Positions 57,332 to 64,000 of a stretch of 64,000 nucleotides of DNA are shown piece after piece (position 1 is the stretch's first letter; each line of letters starts with the position of its first letter). The translations under genes and the position numbers were made by a program. The stretch comes from CAMPKL01 sp963817465 (GTDB taxonomy: Bacteria > Acidobacteriota > Terriglobia > Bryobacterales > UBA6623): contig CAWFOP010000018.1 in the NCBI GenBank assembly GCA_963817465.1, forward strand, positions 348,293-412,292, in the 5' to 3' direction. A model generated the notes under the pieces. It was not told where the DNA came from. It saw nothing but the letters and a program-made list of their open reading frames with translations, and did no database searches.

Positions 57332-58615
57332 TTAGCTGACTCCTGCGAGCTCCATGTCTGCCGCGCCGACGTCGTCGAGCGACGCGCGAACGGCTTGGTC
57401 GAGGATTGCGAGGCCCTCCTGGAGCTGGCGATCCGAAATCGTCAGCGGGCAAAGGCACTTGACGACCTGCCCGTCCGAGCCGGAGGTCTCGATGACGAGC
57501 CCGTTCTCAAAAGCGTGGCTGGTGATGCGGCCGGCGAGCTCGCCGTCGCTGCAATCGAGGCCCTGCATCATGCCGCGGCCGCGCGTGGAGAGGCGGTCGT
57601 CGGCTGCCGCCAAAGCGTCGAGCTTCTCGCGAATCATCTTGCCTTTTCGCTCGACATCGCGCGTCAGGTCGTCGTTGCTCCAGTATTCGTCAATGGCCGC
57701 CTTGGCTGTCACGAAGGCGAGGTTGTGGCCGCGGAAGGTGCCGTTGTGCTCGCCCGGCTTCCAGGTGTCGAGCTCGGGCTTGAGCAGCACGATCGAGAAC
57801 GGTAGGCCGTAGCCGCTGAGCGACTTCGACATCGTCACGATGTCGGGCGAGATGCCGGCGTTCTCAAAGCTGAAGAACGGTCCCGTGCGTCCGCAGCCGG
57901 CCTGGATGTCGTCGACAATGAGCAGCATGTCGTACTTGCGGCACAGGTCCTCCACGCGCCGCAGCCATTCGAAGCCCGCCACGTTGAGGCCGCCTTCGCC
58001 CTGCACCGTTTCGACGATCACAGCCGCCGGTTGGTCGACGCCGCTGCTGCCGTCGGCCAGCACTTGGGCGAGGTATTCGGAGGTGTCGACATCCTCGCCC
58101 AGGTAGCCGTCGTAGGGCAGGAACGAAACGCCGGCCGGCGGTATTCCCGCGGCGTCGCGGTAGTGCGAATTCGCGGTCGCTGCCACGGCCCCGAGCGTGA
58201 CGCCGTGGAAGCCGTTGGTGAACGAGATGACGTTTTGGCGGCCGGTGACATTGCGGGCGACCTTCAGCGCCGCTTCGACCGCGTTGGCGCCGGTCGGCCC
58301 AGTGAATTGCACTTTGTAATCGAGCCCGCGCGGCTCGAGAATCCGCTTCTTGAGAGTCTCAAGGAAATCAGCCTTGGCTTCGGTCGCCATATCGAGGCCG
58401 TGCACGACGCCGTCGGATTCGATGTAGTCGAGCAGCGCTTGCTTCAGGATCGGATTGTTGTGGCCGTAGTTCAGGGTCCCGGCGCCGGCTAGAAAGTCGA
58501 TGTATTCCCTGCCCTGTTGGTCGACCAAGGTGGACCAGCGCGCTTCAGTGAAAACGGTAGGAAACGAACGGCTATAGCTGCGTACGTTGGACTCGAGCTG
58601 TTTGAAAATCTTCAT
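57332..58615 (-). CDS. ectB: Diaminobutyrate-2-oxoglutarate transaminase
   Basis: 427 residues, class III aminotransferase: aspartate-semialdehyde plus glutamate to L-2,4-diaminobutyrate. PLP lysine in MSKSLSGYGLPF; also LIVDDIQAGCGRTG and FLAGAGTLNYGHNNP. 18 bases after ectA. Confidence 0.95.
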   Translation of the reverse strand: MKIFKQLESNVRSYSRSFPTVFTEARWSTLVDQQGREYIDFLAGAGTLNYGHNNPILKQALLDYIESDGVVHGLDMATEAKADFLETLKKRILEPRGLDYKVQFTGPTGANAVEAALKVARNVTGRQNVISFTNGFHGVTLGAVAATANSHYRDAAGIPPAGVSFLPYDGYLGEDVDTSEYLAQVLADGSSGVDQPAAVIVETVQGEGGLNVAGFEWLRRVEDLCRKYDMLLIVDDIQAGCGRTGPFFSFENAGISPDIVTMSKSLSGYGLPFSIVLLKPELDTWKPGEHNGTFRGHNLAFVTAKAAIDEYWSNDDLTRDVERKGKMIREKLDALAAADDRLSTRGRGMMQGLDCSDGELAGRITSHAFENGLVIETSGSDGQVVKCLCPLTISDRQLQEGLAILDQAVRASLDDVGAADMELAGVS

Positions 58616-58633
58616 GCGTAACCCCTGCTGACT

Positions 58634-59149
58634 TCAGCCGAACGGCCCGACCTCGAGCAACAGCTCTTCTTCGTGCGTCTCGGCTCCGAAGTCTTCTTCA
58701 CGAAACAAGCGCTTTCGGATGCAATCCGCGCCGCGCTTGACGGCGTATTTTTCGAACAGCGCCCAGGACGCTCTGTTCGACGGGTTGATGGTGGTCTCGA
58801 TCCGATTGACGGCCGCGCACTCGGGGCGTGAAGCGAGCTCCTCGAGCAGCCTGGAGCCGACGCCTTGTCCGCGTACGCCGGCGCTGACCGCGACTTGCCA
58901 GACAAACAGCGCGGCGGGGTCAGCCGGCTTCAAGTAGCCGGAGAGGAACCCAACCACGGCGCCGTCGTCTTCAGCGACGACGCAGGTGTCGGCGAAATGC
59001 GTGCACAGCAGCATGTAAGCGTACGTGGAGTTCAGATCGAGCGGAGGAGAAGCCCCGATTAGCTCGCGGACGCGCGCAGCGTCAGCGAGTCGAGGCCTGC
59101 GATAGACCACAGTTGACGCGGTATCGGTCTGTGGCGGTGAGCTATCCAT
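58634..59149 (-). CDS. ectA: L-2,4-diaminobutyrate acetyltransferase
   Basis: 171 residues, GNAT fold. The acetyl-CoA loop is GVRGQGVGSRLLEEL; typical EctA stretches are LDLNSTYAYMLLCTHFADTCVVAE and TINPSNRASWALFEKYA. It acetylates diaminobutyrate at N-gamma. The start overlaps the restored end of ectR. Confidence 0.93.
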   Translation of the reverse strand: MDSSPPQTDTASTVVYRRPRLADAARVRELIGASPPLDLNSTYAYMLLCTHFADTCVVAEDDGAVVGFLSGYLKPADPAALFVWQVAVSAGVRGQGVGSRLLEELASRPECAAVNRIETTINPSNRASWALFEKYAVKRGADCIRKRLFREEDFGAETHEEELLLEVGPFG

Positions 59150-59713
59150 TTAAAGCGGTCGCGGCGGACGGGGCTGCGACGTGTTTCGGGGGCCTGCGTC
59201 CCGTCCTCGTTGTGGAGCGAGACCCCGGTGTCGAGGATGGGAGCGGCGTCGACTTGGCCGATCTCCATCAGTTCGACGATGCGCTCGAGCGACAGCGCGA
59301 TGGCCGCGCGCTCGAGCTCAGGCAGGGCGTCGAGGGCCGCGGCAGAGGCGGTCCTGCAACGGCGAAGGCGAAGCGGCCGCCAGCACTTTGCCCGACTCGG
59401 TGGCCGAGATCAAAACTTGGCGACGATCCGTCCGGCAGCGTTCCCGCTGCAACAACCCCTTGCCTTCGAGCCGATCGACGATGCCGACCAGCGTGCTGGC
59501 CGACAGATCCACCTCAGCCGCGAGCCCTTTCAACGACAAAGGGCCCGACTCGACCACGCGCAGCAGACACGAAAGCTGCGGCACGGTCACGCCGCAGTCC
59601 ATCGCGAGCTTGTGCGAGTACAGGTCAACGGCGCGGATGATGCGCCGAATCGAGCGCAAAATCCGGCTCTCGTACTCGAGCCGCGGTGCAAGTTCACCGC
59701 TTCCAGGATTCAC
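59059..59713 (-). CDS. ectR: EctR, MarR-family regulator (frameshifted near 59340)
   Basis: Repressor of ectoine genes. N-terminal part from GTG 59713: LEYESRILRSIRRIIRAVDLYSHKLAMDCGVTVPQLSCLLRVVESGPLSLKGLAAEVDLSASTLVGIVDRLEGKG with the winged helix-turn-helix. After SPSPLQDRL the frame breaks; one base removed near 59340 gives LDALPELERAAIALSLERIVELMEIGQVDAAPILDTG, the usual EctR C-terminus. Read on, the frame runs to 59059 and overlaps the ectA start by 91 bases, so the true stop may be earlier. Two palindromes upstream fit its operators. Confidence 0.85.
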
Positions 59714-59756
59714 TGTTTCCCCGCATGTTACTGGCCGGACGTCGATCTGTAATTCG

Positions 59757-59783
59757 TTTGTAGACAAATTATTTGTATACAAA
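59757..59783. promoter_or_regulatory. Two EctR-type operator palindromes
   Basis: TTTGTAGACAAA (59757-59768) and TTTGTATACAAA (59772-59783) share the TTTGTAnACAAA pattern, centre-to-centre 15 bases, in an AT-rich island. The second is a perfect palindrome. They lie upstream of ectR and between it and the divergent oxidoreductase gene, where MarR-type repressors typically bind. Confidence 0.65.
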
Positions 59784-59879
59784 GTTACTGGTACCAGATC
59801 GCTGGCGTGATCGCAACGGGTGAACCCCCGAGTCTCAGAGCGCCGACGCCTGAAAAGCAGTGTAGAATCAACGCTGAAG

Positions 59880-61238
59880 ATGGATTCGAGCAACCGCCGC
59901 AAATTTGTCAGGGACACCGCCACGGTGGCGGCCGGAGCGGCCGCCTTGGGCGCTCCCGCGTTCGCCGTGGGCCCGAAAAGTCCAAATGATCGCGTGCGGG
60001 CCGCCATCATCGGCCTGCGCGGCCGCGGCCGCTCCCACATCCGCGCCGTTCACAACCTCGAAAAGAAGGCCAACGTCGAAATCGCCGCCTTTTGCGACAT
60101 CGACGAGAACGTGCTCGGCGAGCGGATGAACGACTACGAGAAGCTCTCGGGCCGCCGCGTGAAGAAGACCGCGGTCGACATGCGCGAGCTGCTCGACGAC
60201 AAGGAAATCGACGTCGTCTTCTTCGCGACGCCCAACTTTTGGCATTCGCTCGGCACGATCTGGGCCTGCCAGGCCGGCAAGGACGTCTACGTCGAGAAGC
60301 CCCTGTCGCACAACGCCTTCGAGGGCCGCAAGGCGGTCGAGGCCGCGCGCAAGTACGACCGCATCGTGCAGCACGGCACGCAGAATCGCTCTTCGCCGGA
60401 GATCATCGAGGGCGTCCGGAAGCTCAAGGAAGGCGTGATCGGCGACGTGTATATGGCGCGCGGTTTGGCCTTCAAGTGGCGTCCGTCGATCGGTGAACAC
60501 AATGAAGGCCCCGTGCCCGCCGGCGTTCACTACGACCTGTGGAAAGGCCCCGCCCCCGACCGGCCGTTCTCAAACCTCCGGCTACACAACAAGTGGCACT
60601 GGCAGTGGGATTACGGCAACGGCGAGCTCGGCAACCAGGGCGTGCATCAGCTCGACATCATGCGCTGGGCGCTGGATCTGGACTTGCCGACGCGCACGCA
60701 CTCGATGGGCGGCAAGTTCATCCACGAGGACGCGCAGGAGACGCCGAACGTCCAGCAGGTCCAATACGAATATGAAGGCCGCGATTTGACGCTGAACTTC
60801 GACATTCGCCCCTGGATCAGCAACCTCGAGGCGGGCATCGGCGAGGAGTGGCCGACGCACGGCGTCTGCACCGGGCTGATCTTCTACGGCTCGGAGGGTT
60901 ACATGGTGATGCCGCACTACGCGGCCTACTACACCTACCTGGGCAAGGCGAAGAAGAAGGGGCCGTTCGCCGAGGACCCCCACGACAAGATCAAGGACCA
61001 GCCGCACTTCGACAACTTCATCGAAGCCGTCCGAGCGCGCCGGCCGTCAGACCTCAACGCCGACGTCGAAGAGGGCCACAAGTCGTCGATGATGGCGCAC
61101 TTGGGCAACATCAGCCATCGCGTGAAGCGGCAGATCGACTTCGACCCCAAGACCGAAACCATCATCGATGACGACGAAGCGAACGCGCTGCTGACCCGGA
61201 CGTATCGCGCACCGTTCGTCGTGCCCGACAAGGTTTAG
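59880..61238 (+). CDS. Tat-exported Gfo/Idh/MocA-family oxidoreductase
   Basis: 452 residues from ATG 59880. Tat signal (SSNRRKFVRDTATVAAGAAALGAPAFAVG), then an NAD(P)-binding Rossmann domain (AAIIGLRGRGRSHIRAV) with VEKPLSHN (EKP motif) and C-terminal alpha/beta domain (KWHWQWDYGNGELGNQGVHQLDIMRWAL). Substrates in this secreted group are sugar-like and mostly unknown. Divergent from ectR across the operator region, so it could share control, but that is inference. Confidence 0.86.
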   Translation: MDSSNRRKFVRDTATVAAGAAALGAPAFAVGPKSPNDRVRAAIIGLRGRGRSHIRAVHNLEKKANVEIAAFCDIDENVLGERMNDYEKLSGRRVKKTAVDMRELLDDKEIDVVFFATPNFWHSLGTIWACQAGKDVYVEKPLSHNAFEGRKAVEAARKYDRIVQHGTQNRSSPEIIEGVRKLKEGVIGDVYMARGLAFKWRPSIGEHNEGPVPAGVHYDLWKGPAPDRPFSNLRLHNKWHWQWDYGNGELGNQGVHQLDIMRWALDLDLPTRTHSMGGKFIHEDAQETPNVQQVQYEYEGRDLTLNFDIRPWISNLEAGIGEEWPTHGVCTGLIFYGSEGYMVMPHYAAYYTYLGKAKKKGPFAEDPHDKIKDQPHFDNFIEAVRARRPSDLNADVEEGHKSSMMAHLGNISHRVKRQIDFDPKTETIIDDDEANALLTRTYRAPFVVPDKV

Positions 61239-61250
61239 CCGAACCAATAG

Positions 61251-61270
61251 CCCGCGACTTCAGTCGTGGG
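61251..61270 (+). terminator. Hairpin after the oxidoreductase gene
   Basis: CCCGCGACT (61251-61259) pairs with AGTCGTGGG (61262-61270) with one G-T wobble and a 2-base loop. It starts 12 bases after the stop. No T-tract, so termination is uncertain; a REP-like element is the alternative. Confidence 0.4.
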
Positions 61271-61468
61271 ACGACGATCGTCTAAAACCGGCCGCTCCAA
61301 CCATCCGAGCCGCGAAGCTTCAGCTCGCGGGCCGCCCAAGCGCCTCGCTCGGCTCCTGCCGCGGTCGCCCCGCAGGCACTGCCAGCCTACGGCGTCAGTT
61401 CGACGTTCAGACGCTCTAATATCTTCGGTTTGTAAAAAGCGATCTCCCGGCTTCGGCCCCAGCCGCTC

Positions 61469-61533
61469 ATCCGAGCCGCGATGCTTTAGCTCGCGAGCCG
61501 GCAAACCGCGAGCTAAAGCATCGCGGCTCGGAT
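61469..61533. repeat. Perfect 27-bp inverted repeat (REP-like)
   Basis: Left arm 61469-61495 and right arm 61507-61533 are exact reverse complements across an 11-base loop. Key core: GCTTTAGCTCGCG / CGCGAGCTAAAGC. A third, two-mismatch copy of the left arm lies at 61303-61329. Multi-copy REP-like elements with this core occur in many Acidobacteria; no transposase is nearby. Confidence 0.75.
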
Positions 61534-61684
61534 CTGGGGTGAATCGTGACAGGCGGGAGAGATCTCAGGGGCCTGCCGAGGGACCGTCCCATGACCGCCG
61601 AACCCGGTCGGCGGTAGCGGTCCGCTGAAATGGCAGTATTTCGGCAGCCCGGCGACGGCAATCGAAGTCGAGCGCTAACGTTCG

Positions 61685-63997
61685 CTAGAGTTCCAGCCGC
61701 CGCAGGCGCAGAGCATTCCCAATCACCGACACAGAGCTGAAACTCATCGCCGCCGCGGCGATCATCGGGCTCAACAGCAATCCGAAGAACGGGTACAGTA
61801 CGCCCGCGGCGATCGGTATGCCCACGGCGTTATAGATGAAGGCGAAGAACAGATTCTGCTTGATGTTCCCCATCGTCGCGCGGCTCAGCAGTCGCGCCCG
61901 AGCGATGCCGCGCAGGTCGCCTTTGACCAATGTCACGCCGGCGCTCTCCATGGCGACATCGGTCCCGGTTCCCATGGCGATGCCGATCTGAGCTTGCGCC
62001 AACGCCGGCGCGTCGTTAATCCCGTCACCGGCCATGGCGACGAAACGCCCCTCGCCTTGAAGCTGTTTTATCTTGCCGCTCTTGTCTTCGGGAAGAACTT
62101 CGGCCATCACATCGTCGATGCCGAGCTTCTTCGCGACCGCTTCCGCCGTCGTGCGGCTATCGCCGGTCATCATGATGACCTTGATACCCTCCTCGTGCAG
62201 TTGCTCGATCGCTTCAAGGGTCGTCTCTTTGATCGGATCCGCCACGCCAATCAACCCGGCGGCGCGTCCATCGACTGCGACGAACATGACCGTCTGGCCG
62301 TCGGCGCGAAGCTTTTCGGCGGCCTCGCTCTGCGCCTCCACCGCCACGTCAAGCGACTCCATGAACTTGCGATTCCCAAGCGCTACGGCGGCGCCCTCCA
62401 CCTGGGCGCGCACGCCTTGACCTGTCACGGACTCGAAGCCTTCAGCGGAAGACAGCGTCAGGCCGCGCTCTTCGGCTCCGTTCACGATCGCCGCCGCTAA
62501 AGGATGCTCGCTGCCGCGCTCCAAGCTAGCGGCAAGCCGCAGCATTCGCTCTTCATCGAAACCTTCAGTCGGCTGCACCGCGACCAGCTTCGGTTTACCC
62601 TCGGTTAGCGTCCCGGTCTTGTCGACCACCAGCGTGTCCACTTGGCGCATGAACTCGATGGCCTCCGCGTTCTTGAACAGCACGCCTGCCGTGGCGCCCT
62701 TGCCCGTGGCCACCATGATCGACATCGGCGTCGCCAGCCCCAGCGCGCAAGGGCAAGCGATGATCAACACGGCCACGGCGGCGATCAAAGCGTGCGCCAT
62801 GCGCGGCTCCGGGCCCATCGACGCCCACACGGCGAAGGTCACAACCGCGATTCCGACGACGCCGGGCACAAAATACCCCGCGACCGTATCGGCCAATTTC
62901 TGGATGGGCGCTCGGCTGCGTTGCGCTTCCGACACCATGCGCACGATCTGAGCCAGGACAGTATCGGCCCCTACTCGCTCGGCGCGCATCACGAGTGAGC
63001 CCGTGCCGTTTACGGTGGCCCCGGTCACTTTATCTTTCGCGCCTTTCTCCACCGGGATCGCTTCTCCGCTGATCATCGATTCGTCGACGCTGCTCGATCC
63101 CTCCAAGACCACCCCATCCACGGGGATCCTTTCGCCTGGACGCACTCGCAGCCGGAAACCGGTCTTGACCTGATCCAGCGGGATGTCCGCTTCGGAGCCG
63201 TCGTCGCTTAGCACCCGTGCGGTCTTCGGCGCCAATCCGAGCAGGGCTTTGATCGCTGCTCCGGTCCGGCTGCGCGCCCTCAACTCCAGCACCTGCCCGA
63301 GCAGAACGAGCGTGGTAATGACCGCTGCGGCCTCGAAATAGACCGCAACTGCGCCCGTCTCGCCCCGGAACGAGGCCGGGAAAATATCTGGGAAGATCGT
63401 CGCAACCACGCTATACCCATACGCTGCGCCGGTGCCCAGGGCGATGAGCGTAAACATGTTGAGGCTGAGGTTGACGACGGACCGCCAACCGCGGACAAAG
63501 AACGGCCAGGCGCCCCATAAAACGACCGGCGTCGCCAGCACGAACTCGATCCAAGTCCATGTGCGGGGAGAGGCGATTTGCTCCAACGGCCGCCCTGGAA
63601 TGTGGGCGCCCATGGCGGAGACGAAGACAGGCGCCGTCAGCGCCGCGCTGACCCACAACCGTCTGCGCATGCTTCTGAGCTCGGTATCGTCGGCGTCCCC
63701 GGCGGAGGCCGTACGCGGCTCCAACGCCATGCCGCAGATCGGACAACTGCCCGGCCCGCTGCTCACGATCTGCGGATGCATCGGACAGGTGTACTCGACC
63801 GCCTCGGAGGCGGGCTTGGCGGGTGCGTCAGGCGAAGTCTTTGCAACGAAGGCTCCGGGGTTTGCTCGAAACTTGGAGCGGCACGACTCGCTGCAGAAGT
63901 AGTGCGCCTTGCCTTCGTACTCGGCATTGAGGGCGGAGTCCGCATCCACGTCCATGCCGCAAACCGGATCTTTCGCCTTCGTCACGACCTCTGTCAT
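61685..63997 (-). CDS. copA: Copper-translocating P1B-type ATPase (CopA-like)
   Basis: 770 residues, complete in the window. N-terminus: a YHS domain (KDPVCGMDVDADSALNAEYEGK, ...FCSESCRSKF) and a heavy-metal-binding CPMHPQ...CPICGMALEP domain; then the eight-helix core with CPC metal site (VLIIACPCALGLATPMS), phosphorylation motif DKTGTLTEGKP and hinge GDGINDAPALAQAQIGIAMG. It exports Cu+ or Ag+ using ATP. The YHS plus CPMHPQ prefix instead of classic HMA repeats is a known variant. ATG 63997 starts MTEVVTKAKDPVCG. Confidence 0.92.
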   Translation of the reverse strand: MTEVVTKAKDPVCGMDVDADSALNAEYEGKAHYFCSESCRSKFRANPGAFVAKTSPDAPAKPASEAVEYTCPMHPQIVSSGPGSCPICGMALEPRTASAGDADDTELRSMRRRLWVSAALTAPVFVSAMGAHIPGRPLEQIASPRTWTWIEFVLATPVVLWGAWPFFVRGWRSVVNLSLNMFTLIALGTGAAYGYSVVATIFPDIFPASFRGETGAVAVYFEAAAVITTLVLLGQVLELRARSRTGAAIKALLGLAPKTARVLSDDGSEADIPLDQVKTGFRLRVRPGERIPVDGVVLEGSSSVDESMISGEAIPVEKGAKDKVTGATVNGTGSLVMRAERVGADTVLAQIVRMVSEAQRSRAPIQKLADTVAGYFVPGVVGIAVVTFAVWASMGPEPRMAHALIAAVAVLIIACPCALGLATPMSIMVATGKGATAGVLFKNAEAIEFMRQVDTLVVDKTGTLTEGKPKLVAVQPTEGFDEERMLRLAASLERGSEHPLAAAIVNGAEERGLTLSSAEGFESVTGQGVRAQVEGAAVALGNRKFMESLDVAVEAQSEAAEKLRADGQTVMFVAVDGRAAGLIGVADPIKETTLEAIEQLHEEGIKVIMMTGDSRTTAEAVAKKLGIDDVMAEVLPEDKSGKIKQLQGEGRFVAMAGDGINDAPALAQAQIGIAMGTGTDVAMESAGVTLVKGDLRGIARARLLSRATMGNIKQNLFFAFIYNAVGIPIAAGVLYPFFGLLLSPMIAAAAMSFSSVSVIGNALRLRRLEL

Positions 63998-64000
63998 ATC

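Larger units (their letters stand above)
61239..61684. other. Gene-free 446-base region rich in inverted repeats
   Basis: No supported gene. It holds a hairpin at 61251-61270, a partial repeat copy at 61303-61330 and a 27-bp inverted repeat pair at 61469-61533. Convergent ends of the oxidoreductase and copA genes lie on either side. Confidence 0.6.

Overview
This window (about 65% GC by eye) most resembles an Acidobacteriota chromosome of the Bryobacterales / Solibacter type. The best marker is the C-terminal domain of the gene at 49651-51789, which matches the Solibacter-lineage C-terminal family (TIGR03437-type) found behind beta-propeller or SBBP repeats. Tat-exported Gfo/Idh oxidoreductases, a cytochrome c-PQQ dehydrogenase and sulfatase/fucosidase genes fit the same group. 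I see no rRNA, tRNA, CRISPR array, transposase or integrase.

Layout. 1-2837: a truncated GH29 alpha-L-fucosidase, a relic of a Tat-signal gene, and a frameshifted dihydrodipicolinate-synthase-family gene. 2834-31676: a roughly 29 kb contractile-injection (type VI secretion, T6SS) island, almost all on the minus strand. It holds tssB, tssC, two hcp (tssD) genes, tssE, tssF, tssG, tssK, clpV (tssH) and vgrG (tssI). Accessory genes are a beta-helix-like spike protein, three VgrG-linked paralogues, a caspase-TPR protein, two DUF4384 proteins, a Ser/Thr kinase fused to an FGE-like domain, two FHA membrane proteins and a vWA membrane protein. Two plus-strand genes for secreted Ig/ASH-repeat proteins sit inside it. 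tssA, tssJ, tssL and tssM, the canonical trans-envelope parts, are absent from the locus.

31757-34410: diverging from the FHA/vWA genes is a compact ubiquitin-like operon: an E1-like adenylyltransferase, a membrane-anchored RING-like zinc protein (candidate E3), an 86-residue ubiquitin-like protein ending in one Gly, and an E2-like protein with a conserved catalytic Cys. The E1/E3/Ubl/E2 set, set head-to-head with T6SS regulatory genes, is the most unusual feature here.

34441-49650: an SDR gene, a fused membrane/spermidine-synthase-like protein, a GT39-like membrane protein, a Cys-rich secreted protein, a PQQ dehydrogenase, the glycine-cleavage operon gcvT-H-PA-PB, a tandem UspA, a DUF937 protein, an M48 protease and a BON-LysM protein. 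49651-64000: the Solibacter-type secreted protein, a sulfatase, an ectoine/hydroxyectoine operon (ectR-A-B-C-D, then marC and a sodium/solute symporter) with two MarR-type operator palindromes, a Gfo/Idh oxidoreductase, a repeat-rich intergenic region and a CopA-type copper ATPase.

Reading frames break in at least ten genes. Every break is repaired by removing one base (the ribosome would have to slip +1), and none needs a deletion repaired. That one-sided pattern suggests insertion-type sequence errors or shared decay; affected genes are given below with their inferred full extents.
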